The notes under the pieces were generated by a model, which saw nothing but the letters and a program-made list of their open reading frames with translations, searched no databases and was not told where the DNA came from. Shown here piece by piece: positions 5,807 through 14,075 of a stretch of DNA of 19,951 nt. This DNA comes from JALOOE01 sp964423545 (GTDB lineage Bacteria; Chloroflexota; Anaerolineae; CG2-30-64-16), in the NCBI GenBank assembly GCA_964423545.1, contig CAYRFV010000085.1, positions 1 to 19,951 on the forward strand, written 5' to 3'. Within the stretch, counting starts at the first letter, position 1; each line of letters opens with the position of its first letter. The position numbers were made by a program, and so were the translations under genes.

Positions 5807-7062
5807 TGAACTCGCGGGAACGTGTCAACCTGGCGCTGAACCACCAACAGCCGGACCGCGTGCCGCTTGACCTGGGCGCCAGCGCAGTCACCGGCATGCA
5901 GGTCTCGTCCGTGTATCTGCTCCGCCAGGCGCTGAAGCTTGATCCGCCGGGAGCGCCGGTCAAGGTGATTGAGCCATATCAGATGCTCGGCGAGATCGCG
6001 CCCGATCTGATCGACGCGCTGGGGGTGGACGTGGTCGGGCTGGGCGGGCGCAAGACGCTGTTCGGCTTTCGCAACGAGGGCTGGAAGCCGTGGACCCTCT
6101 TCGACGGCACCCCCGTGCTCGTCCCGGAAGGCTTCAATACCGAGCCGGAACCAGACGGCAGCATCCTGATGTATCCGGAGGGGGATCGCAGCGCGCCCCC
6201 CAGCGGCCACATGCCTGCGGGCGGCTACTACTTCGACACGATCATCCGCCAGGAGCCGATCGATGATGCGCGTCTCGACCCGGCGGACAACCTGGAGGAG
6301 TTCGGCCCGATCTCCGACGACGATCTGGCCTATCTGGCAGATGAGGCGGACCGCCTCTACGAAGAAACCGACAAGGCGATTCTGGCCAATTTCGGCGGGA
6401 CCGCCTTCGGTGATATTGCGCTCGTGCCCGGCCCCTGGATGAAGCACCCGAAGGGCATTCGCGACGTCGCGGAGTGGTACATGAGCACCGTAAGCCGCCG
6501 CGACTACGTCTGGCAGGTATTCGAGCGGCAGTGCGAGATTGGCCTGGCGAACCTGGAGCGGATTCACGAGGTGGTCAGCGAGCGGGTGGCGGCAGTCTTC
6601 GTCACCGGCACCGATTTCGGCCAACAGCACGGCGCCTTCATCTCGCGCAAGGCCTACCGGCAGCTCTTCATGCCGTTCCATCGAGCAGTCAACGATTGGA
6701 TCCACCAGCACACGACCTGGAAGAGCTTCATCCACTCGTGCGGCTCGGTGATCTCCCTTCTGCCCGATTTCATCGAAGCGGGGTTCGACATCCTGAACCC
6801 GGTGCAGACCTCGGCGGCGGGCATGGATCCACGCAAGCTGAAGAGTCGCTTCGGCGAACAGATCAGTTTCTGGGGCGGCGGCATCGACACGCAGCGCACC
6901 CTGCCGTTCGGCACGCCGGACGAGGTGCGGGCCGAAGTGGCGGAGCGCATCCGCATCTTCGGAGCGGGCGGCGGTTTCGTATTTAACACCATCCACAACG
7001 TTCAGGCGCGCGTGCCGGCCGCCAACCTGCTGGCGCTATACGAGGCGGTCAAGGCGCAGTGA
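5806..7062 (+). CDS. UroD-fold protein, MtaA/CmuA-like methyltransferase family, with HxC motif
   Basis: A 418-residue protein opening with ERVNLALNHQQPDRVPLDLG (5-24), the typical N-terminus of this family. His310-Ser-Cys312 (IHSCGS) matches the first two zinc ligands of MtaA/MtbA-type methyltransferases, which activate thiols for methyl transfer to or from corrinoids. At the usual third ligand site near residue 397 the sequence reads NTIHN, so His397 may replace the usual Cys. The start is the ATG at 5806, sharing one base with the hydrolase stop and preceded by GGGAGGAG (5794-5801); starts further upstream would lie inside the hydrolase. No corrinoid protein or MtaB-like partner lies in the window. 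It differs from the UroD-fold protein at 913-2067, which lacks HxC, so the two are probably not redundant. The reaction is unknown. Confidence 0.83.
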   Translation: MNSRERVNLALNHQQPDRVPLDLGASAVTGMQVSSVYLLRQALKLDPPGAPVKVIEPYQMLGEIAPDLIDALGVDVVGLGGRKTLFGFRNEGWKPWTLFDGTPVLVPEGFNTEPEPDGSILMYPEGDRSAPPSGHMPAGGYYFDTIIRQEPIDDARLDPADNLEEFGPISDDDLAYLADEADRLYEETDKAILANFGGTAFGDIALVPGPWMKHPKGIRDVAEWYMSTVSRRDYVWQVFERQCEIGLANLERIHEVVSERVAAVFVTGTDFGQQHGAFISRKAYRQLFMPFHRAVNDWIHQHTTWKSFIHSCGSVISLLPDFIEAGFDILNPVQTSAAGMDPRKLKSRFGEQISFWGGGIDTQRTLPFGTPDEVRAEVAERIRIFGAGGGFVFNTIHNVQARVPAANLLALYEAVKAQ

Positions 7063-7067
7063 TCCGA

Positions 7068-7085
7068 GCGCGACGCGCATTGTTT
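7068..7085 (+). terminator. Possible weak terminator after the UroD-family gene
   Basis: Five bases after the stop codon, GCGC-GAC-GCGC (7068-7078) can form a 4-bp stem, followed by ATTGTTT. The stem is short and the T-tract broken, and it runs into the -35 box of the next promoter. It is the only terminator-like structure between the catabolic cluster and the transporter operon. Confidence 0.25.
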
Positions 7086-7113
7086 GACAGATGACACACT
7101 TTATAAGTATAAT
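7084..7113 (+). promoter_or_regulatory. Consensus sigma-70 type promoter for transporter operon A
   Basis: A perfect TTGACA at 7084-7089 and a perfect TATAAT at 7108-7113 are separated by 18 bp, in a locally AT-rich stretch that stands out from the GC-rich surroundings. Transcription would start near 7120. The -10 region overlaps a short inverted repeat, TTATA-AG-TATAA (7101-7112), and a TGACA direct repeat (7085-7089, 7092-7096) covers the -35 side. These are possible operator elements, but too short to be sure. Confidence 0.8.
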
Positions 7114-7119
7114 ACGTCG

Positions 7120-7373
7120 TGTCGGCCGTCACGCCCCTGTAACGGCCTCCTGGACTCGCACACCCGATCGAGAGTTCCACGTACCAGACACGATGTCCGC
7201 GCGACCGACAGCGCCAGCCTACCGGTCGCAAGGGTGAGGGAGCAGCATGGGTGCTGTACCTGGAAGGAACGTCCACATTGACGCTGCGAGAGCAGCCCTC
7301 GAAGGCCCGCGAGGCCAACTGCCGCGCGAGTTGATCTCCACCTGTGTTCCATCCACAAGGAGGAAAAGCAAAG
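7120..7373 (+). promoter_or_regulatory. Long untranslated leader of transporter operon A
   Basis: The 311 bp between the UroD-family stop and the binding-protein start contain no convincing gene. About 255 nt lie downstream of the promoter. It can form several short hairpins: GCGACCG/CGGTCGC at 7201-7229, CAGCA/TGCTG at 7243-7256 and CCTCG/CGAGG at 7297-7314. I recognise no known riboswitch. It ends with a strong ribosome binding site, AAGGAGG at 7357-7363, ten bases before the ATG. Confidence 0.5.
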
Positions 7374-9467
7374 ATGCGTAAGCTAACCCGTCGTGAGTTC
7401 CTCGTGTTGGGCGGAGGTGTTACAGCCTCCGCCACGCTGGCAGCCTGCGGCGCCCAGGCGACTCCTGCGCCCAAAGCCGCCCCGACGACGGCTCCGGCCG
7501 CCAAGGCGCCGGAACCGACCAAGGCGCCCGCTCCGACCGCAGCTCCGGCTGCGACTGCTGCGCCCGCAGCAACGAAGGCTCCCGAACCCACCAAGGCCGC
7601 AGCCGCGCCCGCCCCGGCCGCTGGAAAGTATAAAGAAGCGCCCATGCTTGCCGACCAGGTGAAGGCTGGCAAGCTGCCGCCCGTGGACCAGCGCGTGTCC
7701 GAGAATCCGGTGGTGGTCAAGCCGGTGGAGAAGGTCGGCAAATACGGCGGCACGTGGCGCACGGCGCTGCGCGGCGGTGCGGACGACGCCTGGCTGGTCC
7801 GGACCATCGGCTACGATTACCTGGTGCGCTGGGACCCGCAGTGGACGACGGTCACCCCGAACGTCGCCGAGTCCTACACGGCCAATCCCGAGGCCACCGA
7901 GTACACCTTCAAGCTGCGCAAGGGGATGAAGTGGTCGGACGGCAAGCCGTTCACGGCCGACGACATCGCGTTCTACTTCAACGACGTTCTCAACAACAAG
8001 GAGCTCACGCCTGCGGTCGGCGGCTCCTTTGCGGCCGGGGGCAAATATGCGACCGCCACCGTGGTGGACGCAAACACGGTGGTGGTCAAGTTCGCGGCGC
8101 CGAACGGCCTCTTCATCGTGCGCAATGCCACCCCCGACGGCCAGGGCCCGGTGCAGTTCCAGGCCGAGTACTGCAAGCAGTTCCACAAGGCCTATGCCGA
8201 CGCCGCCAAGCTGGATGCGCTGATCAAGGAGAACAAGGCGGACGACTGGGTCAAGCTGTTCCAGACCAAGTGCTCCAACGTTCCCGGTACGCCGATCAAT
8301 GGCCGGTGGCAGAACGTCAATCTGCCGGTGATCTCGGCCCACGTGCTGCTCACCCCCTCGGCAACCAAGGATCCCACCAAGGCGCAGCGCAACCCGTACT
8401 ACTGGAAGGTGGATCCCGAGGGCAATCAACTGCCCTATCTGGACAACATCTACTACGACTACGTCGAGAACGCCGACGTGCTCGCGCTGAAGGCGGCGGC
8501 CGGCGAGATCGAAATGATGGATCGCCACATCGCCACCAACCAGAACAAGCCGGTCTTCGTCGAGAACCAGCAGAAGGGTGGGTACGGCTTCTTCGAGACG
8601 ATCCCGTCCGGCATGAACAACATGATCATCTCCTTCAACCTGACGCACAAGAACAAGGACGTGCGGGCGATCTTCCAGGACATCAACTTCCGCATCGGCG
8701 TATCGCATGCGATCAACCGCAAGGAGCTGATCGACGTGGTCTGGGTGGGCCAGGGGGAGCCGTGGCAGTGTGCGCCGCGGCCGACCTCCCCCTTCTACAA
8801 CGAGAAGCTCGCCAAGCAGTACACCGAATTCGATGTCAAGAAAGCCAACGAGTACCTGGACAAGGCGCTGCCCAAGAAGGATGCCAACGGCATGCGCACG
8901 ATGCCGGACGGCAAGCCGCTCAGCATCGCCTGGGAGATCTCGAACACCCGCACCGATTCGGTAGCCGCGGCGCCGATCGTGCAGAAGTACCTGAAGGCCG
9001 TGGGCGTCGACATACAGCCCAAGGTGATGGATCGCGCGCTGATGTACACCCACAAGGACGCCAACGAGTTCGACGCCATGGACTGGGGCGGCGACGGCGG
9101 CCTCGACGTGATCCTCGAGCCGCGTTGGTACTTCCCCTTCAGCACCGAGTCGCAGTTCGGCATCCTGTGGCAGTACTGGTGGCGCAAGGACGCACGCGGG
9201 GAGGAGCCGCCGGCTGCGCCGAAGAAGCAGATGCAGCTCTACGATCAGATCCAGGCCACGGGTGACACCCAGAAGCAGGATGAGCTGATGAAGCAGATCC
9301 TGCAGATCGCCCAGGAGCAGTTCTACGCTGTCGGCATCGTGTTGCCCACGAATGGCTACGGGATCGTGAAGAACAACTTCAAGAACGTGCCGAAGGTGAT
9401 GCCGGGCTCCTGGCTCTACCCGAACCCGGGGCCGACAAATCCTGAGCAGTATTTCATCGACAAGTAA
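7374..9467 (+). CDS. ABC transporter substrate-binding lipoprotein, family 5 (Dpp/Opp type), operon A
   Basis: A 697-residue extracytoplasmic binding protein. The N-terminus has a twin-arginine motif TRREFLVLGG (5-14) and a lipobox ending in Cys25 (LAAC). This points to Tat export and lipid anchoring outside the membrane. Residues 26-84 are a low-complexity Ala/Pro/Thr/Lys linker. The SBP_bac_5 domain follows, with the diagnostic KGMKWSDGKPFTADDI around residues 183-198. At about 700 residues it is longer than E. coli DppA/OppA (about 535-540), a size seen in the large cluster that includes oligosaccharide as well as peptide binders, so the ligand is open. The ATG at 7374 is favoured by AAGGAGG and the signal sequence; a GTG at 7344 would put residues before the twin-arginine motif. 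First gene of a five-gene importer operon. Confidence 0.93.
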   Translation: MRKLTRREFLVLGGGVTASATLAACGAQATPAPKAAPTTAPAAKAPEPTKAPAPTAAPAATAAPAATKAPEPTKAAAAPAPAAGKYKEAPMLADQVKAGKLPPVDQRVSENPVVVKPVEKVGKYGGTWRTALRGGADDAWLVRTIGYDYLVRWDPQWTTVTPNVAESYTANPEATEYTFKLRKGMKWSDGKPFTADDIAFYFNDVLNNKELTPAVGGSFAAGGKYATATVVDANTVVVKFAAPNGLFIVRNATPDGQGPVQFQAEYCKQFHKAYADAAKLDALIKENKADDWVKLFQTKCSNVPGTPINGRWQNVNLPVISAHVLLTPSATKDPTKAQRNPYYWKVDPEGNQLPYLDNIYYDYVENADVLALKAAAGEIEMMDRHIATNQNKPVFVENQQKGGYGFFETIPSGMNNMIISFNLTHKNKDVRAIFQDINFRIGVSHAINRKELIDVVWVGQGEPWQCAPRPTSPFYNEKLAKQYTEFDVKKANEYLDKALPKKDANGMRTMPDGKPLSIAWEISNTRTDSVAAAPIVQKYLKAVGVDIQPKVMDRALMYTHKDANEFDAMDWGGDGGLDVILEPRWYFPFSTESQFGILWQYWWRKDARGEEPPAAPKKQMQLYDQIQATGDTQKQDELMKQILQIAQEQFYAVGIVLPTNGYGIVKNNFKNVPKVMPGSWLYPNPGPTNPEQYFIDK

Positions 9468-9480
9468 GCGCCGGTAGGTC

Positions 9481-9518
9481 ACAGACCTGTCAGGCTGCGG
9501 GCAGCCTGACAGGTCTGT
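9481..9518 (+). promoter_or_regulatory. Perfect 18-bp stem-loop between binding protein and permease, operon A
   Basis: ACAGACCTGTCAGGCTGC (9481-9498) and GCAGCCTGACAGGTCTGT (9501-9518) are exact reverse complements with only GG between them. The stem lies 13 bp after the binding-protein stop and 6 bp before the permease ribosome binding site GGAGG (9525-9529). Such hairpins after binding-protein genes often stabilise the upstream mRNA or cause partial termination, giving more binding protein than permease. Only CTTGTT follows, so full termination is unlikely. It could also be a dispersed palindromic element. Confidence 0.8.
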
Positions 9519-9534
9519 CTTGTTGGAGGCCGCC

Positions 9535-10521
9535 ATGCTCCAGTATATCGCTCGTCGCGTGCTGATGATGATCCCGACCCTTTTCGGCATCTCGGTCGTC
9601 ACCTTCATCATCATCCAACTGCCGCCCGGCGACTTCTTCACGACCTACATCTCCAACCTGGCCGCCATGGGCGAGAGCGTCGACCAGACGGTCGTGGAAG
9701 CGATCAAAACCGAGTACGGCTTCGATCAGCCGATCTACGTGCAGTACGGGAAATGGATGTGGAAGATCCTCACCCAGGGTGACTTCGGCAGGTCGTTCCA
9801 GCGCGGCCGGCCGGTGACCGAGCTGATCGGCGACCGCCTGGCGCTCACGGTGGTCCTCTCGCTCTTTGCGCTCATCATCACCTGGATCATTGCGTTCCCG
9901 ATCGGCATCTATTCGGCCGTGCGCCAGTATTCGATCGGGGATTATCTTTTCACCTTTCTCGGCTTCATTGGACTGGCGGTGCCGAGCTTCCTGATTGCCC
10001 TGATCCTGATGTATGTGGCCTTCAAGTATTTCAACCAAAGCGTGGGTGGGCTCTTCTCGCCCGAGTTTGTCGATGCGCCGTGGAGCCTGGCGAAGGCGAG
10101 GGACCTCCTGCAGCATCTGTGGATTCCGACGATCATCATTGCGCTGGAAGGCACCGCCGGCCTGATCCGCGTGATGCGCGCCAACCTGCTCGACGAACTG
10201 CACAAGCCCTACTACACCACGGCCAAGGCCAAGGGGCTGTCCGAGTTCCAGGCGCTCATCCAGTATCCGGTGCGAGTGGCGCTGAACCCATGGATCAGCT
10301 CGATCGGTTGGGTTCTGCCCGGACTGGTGTCCGGTGCGACGATCATCTCGGTGGTCTTGAGCCTGCCAACTACGGGACCGATGCAGCTTCAAGCCTTGCT
10401 CAACCAGGATATGTACCTGGCGGGCAGCTTCGTGCTGCTGCTCAGCACCCTCACCGTCATCGGCACACTGATTTCGGATATCCTGCTGGCCTGGATCGAT
10501 CCGCGCATTCGCTACCAGTGA
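9535..10521 (+). CDS. ABC transporter permease, DppB/OppB type, operon A
   Basis: A 328-residue inner-membrane permease of the BPD_transp_1 family, normal DppB length. The N-terminus MLQYIARRVLMMIPTLFGIS leads straight into the first membrane helix (about 10-28). The following LPPGDF matches the family LxPGDP region. The EAA loop that docks on the ATPase is around the segment AKAKGLSEFQALIQYPVRVAL. Hydrophobic stretches fit about six helices. The ATG at 9535 has GGAGG five bases upstream; an in-frame TTG at 9520 lies next to the hairpin and is unlikely. It pairs with the permease at 10530 to form the channel. Eight bases separate the two genes. Confidence 0.93.
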   Translation: MLQYIARRVLMMIPTLFGISVVTFIIIQLPPGDFFTTYISNLAAMGESVDQTVVEAIKTEYGFDQPIYVQYGKWMWKILTQGDFGRSFQRGRPVTELIGDRLALTVVLSLFALIITWIIAFPIGIYSAVRQYSIGDYLFTFLGFIGLAVPSFLIALILMYVAFKYFNQSVGGLFSPEFVDAPWSLAKARDLLQHLWIPTIIIALEGTAGLIRVMRANLLDELHKPYYTTAKAKGLSEFQALIQYPVRVALNPWISSIGWVLPGLVSGATIISVVLSLPTTGPMQLQALLNQDMYLAGSFVLLLSTLTVIGTLISDILLAWIDPRIRYQ

Positions 10522-10529
10522 GGGGCAAG

Positions 10530-11708
10530 ATGAGCCAGTCGACTTCTGCGACCTCGATGCCACCGGCGGCTCCAGAGGCGCCAGCGCCGGAAGCGGAGGA
10601 ATTCCGGGAACAAGAGGCCCAGGTCATGGTGGCCTCGCAGTGGAAGCTCATCTGGTGGAAGTTCCGAAAGCACAAGCTGGCAATGGGCGCCGGCGGCGTC
10701 GTCATCGCCATCTATACGGTGGCGCTGTTTGCCGAATTCTTTGCGCCCTTCCCGCCGGACAAGTTCGCGGCGAACTACACCTATGCGCCGCCTCAGCCGC
10801 TGCACCTCATCGACACGTCCGGCGAGCGCCCGCAGCTCGGACTCTACGTCACAGGCTACAAGGTGGCAATCGACGCCTTCTCATTGAGGCGCACCTTCGT
10901 GGTCGATCCCACCCAGAAATATCCGGTGCAGTTTCTGGCGAAGGGCTGGGAATACAAGCTGCTGGGCATCATCCCGGCCGACCGCCACTTCATCGGGCCG
11001 GTCAACGCCGGCGATCCCATGTACCTCTTTGGCGCCGACAGCCTGGGCCGCGACCTGCTCAGCCGCATTTCGATGGGGACGCGCATTTCGATGTCGATCG
11101 GCCTCCTGGGCGTCACGATCAGCCTGATCCTGGGCATCCTGCTGGGCGGGATCTCCGGCTACTACGGCGGCGCCGTCGACAATGTCATCCAGCGTCTGAT
11201 CGAGTTTCTCCGCGCACTGCCGACGATTCCGCTCTGGATGAGCCTGGCAGCAGCCTTGCCGGTGCACTGGGATCCGTTGTACGTCTATTTCGGCATCACG
11301 GTGATCCTTTCCTTCATCGGGTGGACCGGCCTGGCGCGCGTGGTGCGCGGCCGCTTCCTGGCCCTACGGGAAGAGGATTTCGTGCTTGCCGCCAGGCTGG
11401 ACGGCGCGCCGCAGCTCTATCTGATCCTGCGCCACATGGCGCCGTCCTTCGCCAGCCACATCATCGCCTCGATCACATTGGCGATCCCCGGCATGATCCT
11501 GGCGGAGACGGCGCTGAGCTTCCTGGGCCTGGGGCTGAAGCCACCGATCGTCAGTTGGGGGGTCTTGCTCCAAGATGCGCAGAACATTCGGGCGGTGGCC
11601 ACGGCCCCCTGGCTGCTGGCGCCCGGGATCGCGGTGGTGATCGCGGTGCTCTCGCTCAACTTCCTGGGCGACGGGCTGCGGGATGCTGCGGACCCCTATG
11701 GACGGTAG
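10530..11708 (+). CDS. ABC transporter permease, DppC/OppC type with enlarged periplasmic loop, operon A
   Basis: A 392-residue permease, about 90 residues longer than E. coli DppC. Residues 1-30 are a Pro/Ala/Glu-rich cytoplasmic tail. Helix 1 is at about 52-72. An extra segment at about 73-165 (beginning after FAPFPPDKF and including YTYAPPQPLH) precedes the usual GADSLGRDLLSR (168-179). The core BPD_transp_1 domain and EAA loop (REEDFVLAARLDGAP, 280-294) are normal, and the C-terminus LRDAADPYGR is typical. The insert lies on the outer face and may contact the large binding protein. The paralogue in operon B has a matching insert. The ATG at 10530 has GAGGGG just upstream, overlapping the preceding stop. 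Confidence 0.92.
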   Translation: MSQSTSATSMPPAAPEAPAPEAEEFREQEAQVMVASQWKLIWWKFRKHKLAMGAGGVVIAIYTVALFAEFFAPFPPDKFAANYTYAPPQPLHLIDTSGERPQLGLYVTGYKVAIDAFSLRRTFVVDPTQKYPVQFLAKGWEYKLLGIIPADRHFIGPVNAGDPMYLFGADSLGRDLLSRISMGTRISMSIGLLGVTISLILGILLGGISGYYGGAVDNVIQRLIEFLRALPTIPLWMSLAAALPVHWDPLYVYFGITVILSFIGWTGLARVVRGRFLALREEDFVLAARLDGAPQLYLILRHMAPSFASHIIASITLAIPGMILAETALSFLGLGLKPPIVSWGVLLQDAQNIRAVATAPWLLAPGIAVVIAVLSLNFLGDGLRDAADPYGR

Positions 11709-11780
11709 ATGGGAGACCGAAGACGAGGAACGGTAGACGAATCGTGAGGAGAGACGGAACTCCTTCGTCTTTCGTCCATC
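11708..11780. repeat. Imperfect palindrome between permease C and ATPase D, operon A
   Basis: Beginning at the last base of the permease stop codon, the purine-rich GATGGGAGACCGAAGACGAG (11708-11727) is partly complementary to CTTCGTCTTTCGTCCATC (11763-11780). The same type of element, starting at the same point relative to the stop codon, occurs in operon B at 18427-18491. It holds no coding sequence. It may act as a processing or stabilising structure, or be a dispersed repeat family. Confidence 0.6.
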
Positions 11781-11797
11781 GTCATCAAGGTGTAGCC

Positions 11798-12838
11798 ATG
11801 TCATCAGACCAAAAACTGCTGGAAGTCAGGGGGCTCAAGACCTACTTCTTCCTGGACCAAGGCCTGGTCAAGGCGGTGGATGGCGTCGACTTCGATATCA
11901 TCCGCGGGGAGACGATGTGCATCGTCGGCGAGAGCGGCTGCGGCAAGAGCATCACCGCTCGCTCCATCATGCAGATCGTCGATCCGCCGGGCCGCATCGT
12001 CGAGGGGCGGATGCTGCTCCATCGCAAAACGTCCGATGACGGCGGCAGTGAGACGGAAGAGGTGGTCGATCTGGCTGAACTCAAGCCGAACGGCCGCACG
12101 ATCCGTTCGATTCGCGGCAAGGAGATCTCGATGATCTTCCAGGAGCCGATGACGTCGCTCAGCCCCGTGCACACCATCGGCCACCAGATCGGCCAGGCGA
12201 TCACCCTGCACAACAAGGTGACCAAGGAGCAGGCGCGGCAGCAGACGGTCGAAGTGCTGCAACGGGTGGGCATCCCGAAGCCTGAGCTGCGCGTCGACTC
12301 CTACCCGTTCCAGCTCAGCGGCGGCATGCGCCAGCGCGCCATGATCGCCATGGCGCTGGCATGCCGTCCCAGCCTGCTGATCGCCGACGAGCCAACCACG
12401 GCCCTCGACGTAACCACCCAGGCGCAGATCCTCGACCTCATGATCGAGCTCCAGGAGGAGATGGGGATGGCGATGATGTTCATCACCCACGACCTGGGCG
12501 TGGTGGCCGAGATCGCCGATCGCATTGCGGTCATGTACCTGGGGCTGGTGGTGGAGACCGGCGATGTGGACACGATCTTCAACGAGCCGAAGCACCCGTA
12601 TACGACAGCGCTCCTGCGCTCGATTCCGCAGGTGGGCGGCAAAGTGCGCCAGCGGCTCGACTCGATCAAGGGCATGGTTCCCGACCCATACAACCGGCCG
12701 CAGGGATGCCCCTTTCACACGCGCTGTGCACAGCGGATGCCGGGCCGCTGCAACAAGGTGTTGCCCCAACCGGTGTCGGTCGGCATCGATCACACCGTGC
12801 GCTGTCTGCTCTTCGGCGGCGAGGGAGGCGTGCAGTGA
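11798..12838 (+). CDS. ABC transporter ATP-binding protein, DppD/OppD type, operon A
   Basis: A 346-residue cytoplasmic ATPase. Walker A GESGCGKS is at 44-51, Q-loop Gln115 at 115, signature LSGGMRQR at 173-180 and Walker B LLIADEP at 193-199. The D-loop ALD and H-loop His231 follow. The C-terminal oligopeptide-transporter extension contains HPYTTALL and four cysteines (304, 310, 318, 336), the arrangement associated with an iron-sulfur site in Dpp-type ATPases. The ATG at 11798 is chosen because the protein then begins two turns before the first strand, LLEVRGLKTYF; the open frame far upstream overlaps the permease and is not real. The TGA overlaps the GTG start of the next ATPase by four bases, so the two are translationally coupled. 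Confidence 0.93.
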   Translation: MSSDQKLLEVRGLKTYFFLDQGLVKAVDGVDFDIIRGETMCIVGESGCGKSITARSIMQIVDPPGRIVEGRMLLHRKTSDDGGSETEEVVDLAELKPNGRTIRSIRGKEISMIFQEPMTSLSPVHTIGHQIGQAITLHNKVTKEQARQQTVEVLQRVGIPKPELRVDSYPFQLSGGMRQRAMIAMALACRPSLLIADEPTTALDVTTQAQILDLMIELQEEMGMAMMFITHDLGVVAEIADRIAVMYLGLVVETGDVDTIFNEPKHPYTTALLRSIPQVGGKVRQRLDSIKGMVPDPYNRPQGCPFHTRCAQRMPGRCNKVLPQPVSVGIDHTVRCLLFGGEGGVQ

Positions 12839-13893
12839 GCACGAACCTGATCGATCGCGACCCCAACGTGCTGCTGGAGGTGAAGAACCTCAAGATGCAC
12901 TTTCCCATCCGCCGCGGGGTGCGGCAGAAGCTGGTGGGGCTGGTGCGCGCGGTCGACAACGTGAACCTCTTCGTGCGACAGGGCGAGACGCTGGGCCTGG
13001 TAGGTGAGAGCGGATGCGGCAAGACGACGACCGGCCGCTGCATCCTGCGCGCCTATGTGCCAACCGCCGGCGAGATGCTGTACCGCCAGGGCGACGGCAA
13101 AATCGTCGACCTGGCGCAGCTCAACGAGTCCCAGTTGAAGCCGCTACGCCGGGAGATTCGCATGATCTTCCAGGACCCGTATTCGTCCTTGAATCCGCGC
13201 ATGACGCTGCTGGAGATCGTCGGCGACCCGCTGAAGCTGAACACCAAGATGGCGTCGAAGGAGATCGAAGAGCGCGTGGCGTTCCTGCTTCGCCGGGTCG
13301 GGCTGCGCCCCGAATATATGCATCGCTATCCGCATGCGTTCAGCGGCGGCGAACGGCAGCGCATCGGCATCGCCCGCTCCCTGGCGCTGAACCCGCGGCT
13401 GGTGGTGGCCGATGAGTCGGTGTCGGCGCTGGATGTTTCGGTGCGCGCACAAATCCTCAACCTGCTCCAGGACCTCCAGCGGGAGTTCGGGCTGACCTAC
13501 ATCTTCGTCGCCCACGATCTGAGCGTCGTTGAGTACCTGTGCGATCGGGTGGCAGTGATGTACGTGGGCAAGCTGGTGGAGCTGGCGTCGACCGAGGCGC
13601 TCTACCTGAACCCGCGACATCCCTACACCGAGGCGCTGATGTCGGCGGTGCCCAAGCCCAACCCGCGCCAGCGCGGGAGGGGCAAGCGCATCATCCTGGA
13701 AGGCGACGTTGCCGATCCGGCCAACCCGCCGAAGGGCTGCTATTTCCACCCGCGCTGTCGCTATGCCAAAGAGCGGTGCAGCGCGGAGGAGCCATCGCTG
13801 CGCGACCTGGGCGGAGATCACTTTGTCGCCTGTCACTACGCCGAGGAACTGACGTTGCGCGGGGTGGTGGGGCGAGGTGAAAACCAGGGTTGA
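12835..13893 (+). CDS. ABC transporter ATP-binding protein, DppF/OppF type, operon A
   Basis: A 352-residue ATPase, the heterodimer partner of the preceding gene. Walker A GESGCGKT is at 57-64, Gln113 is the Q-loop, the signature FSGGERQR is at 169-176 and Walker B VVADE is at 190-194. Ser195 stands where most homologues have Pro. His227 is the switch histidine. The C-terminal extension has PPKGCYFHPRC and cysteines at 302, 308, 315 and 333. The start is GTG at 12835, overlapping the upstream stop as GTGA, with GGGAGG at 12823-12828. It is the last gene of operon A; 182 bp separate it from the binding protein of operon B. Confidence 0.93.
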   Translation: MSTNLIDRDPNVLLEVKNLKMHFPIRRGVRQKLVGLVRAVDNVNLFVRQGETLGLVGESGCGKTTTGRCILRAYVPTAGEMLYRQGDGKIVDLAQLNESQLKPLRREIRMIFQDPYSSLNPRMTLLEIVGDPLKLNTKMASKEIEERVAFLLRRVGLRPEYMHRYPHAFSGGERQRIGIARSLALNPRLVVADESVSALDVSVRAQILNLLQDLQREFGLTYIFVAHDLSVVEYLCDRVAVMYVGKLVELASTEALYLNPRHPYTEALMSAVPKPNPRQRGRGKRIILEGDVADPANPPKGCYFHPRCRYAKERCSAEEPSLRDLGGDHFVACHYAEELTLRGVVGRGENQG

Positions 13894-14002
13894 TGTCGAG
13901 GTCGAGGCTGAGACGCGAGTGCGCGGCCATCCGCGATCTTACAGTTGTGAGGTGTTCCGATCGATAGCTCCATCCGGTGAGGCTGTCCCCCTCGTTCAAG
14001 CC

Positions 14003-14029
14003 GTGTGTCCCGTCACGCACGGGACGCAT
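14003..14029 (+). promoter_or_regulatory. Hairpin in the spacer/leader before operon B
   Basis: GTCCCGT (14007-14013), loop CACGC, and ACGGGAC (14019-14025) form a 7-bp perfect stem extendable by wobble pairs to about 14003-14029. It lies 47 bp upstream of the operon B binding-protein start. No T-run follows, so it is more likely an mRNA structure than a terminator. The rest of the 13894-14075 spacer shows no convincing promoter and no gene. Confidence 0.5.
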
Positions 14030-14075
14030 TGCCAGCAATTGGTTCCGTACACCATCCCCAGGGAGGAAAGGGAAG

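Noticed and set aside
9481..9518. Intrinsic terminator of the binding-protein gene
   Set aside because: The stem is strong, but there is no T-tract and the permease ribosome binding site follows within 7 bp. Called a regulatory stem-loop instead.
10080..10529. N-terminal extension of the permease C frame by 150 codons into permease B
   Set aside because: It overlaps permease B entirely in another frame. The ATG at 10530 has a ribosome binding site and the expected family N-terminus.
13939..13967. Possible promoter TTACAG, 17 bp, CGATAG upstream of operon B
   Set aside because: Poor match to both boxes, in clear contrast to the perfect promoter of operon A.
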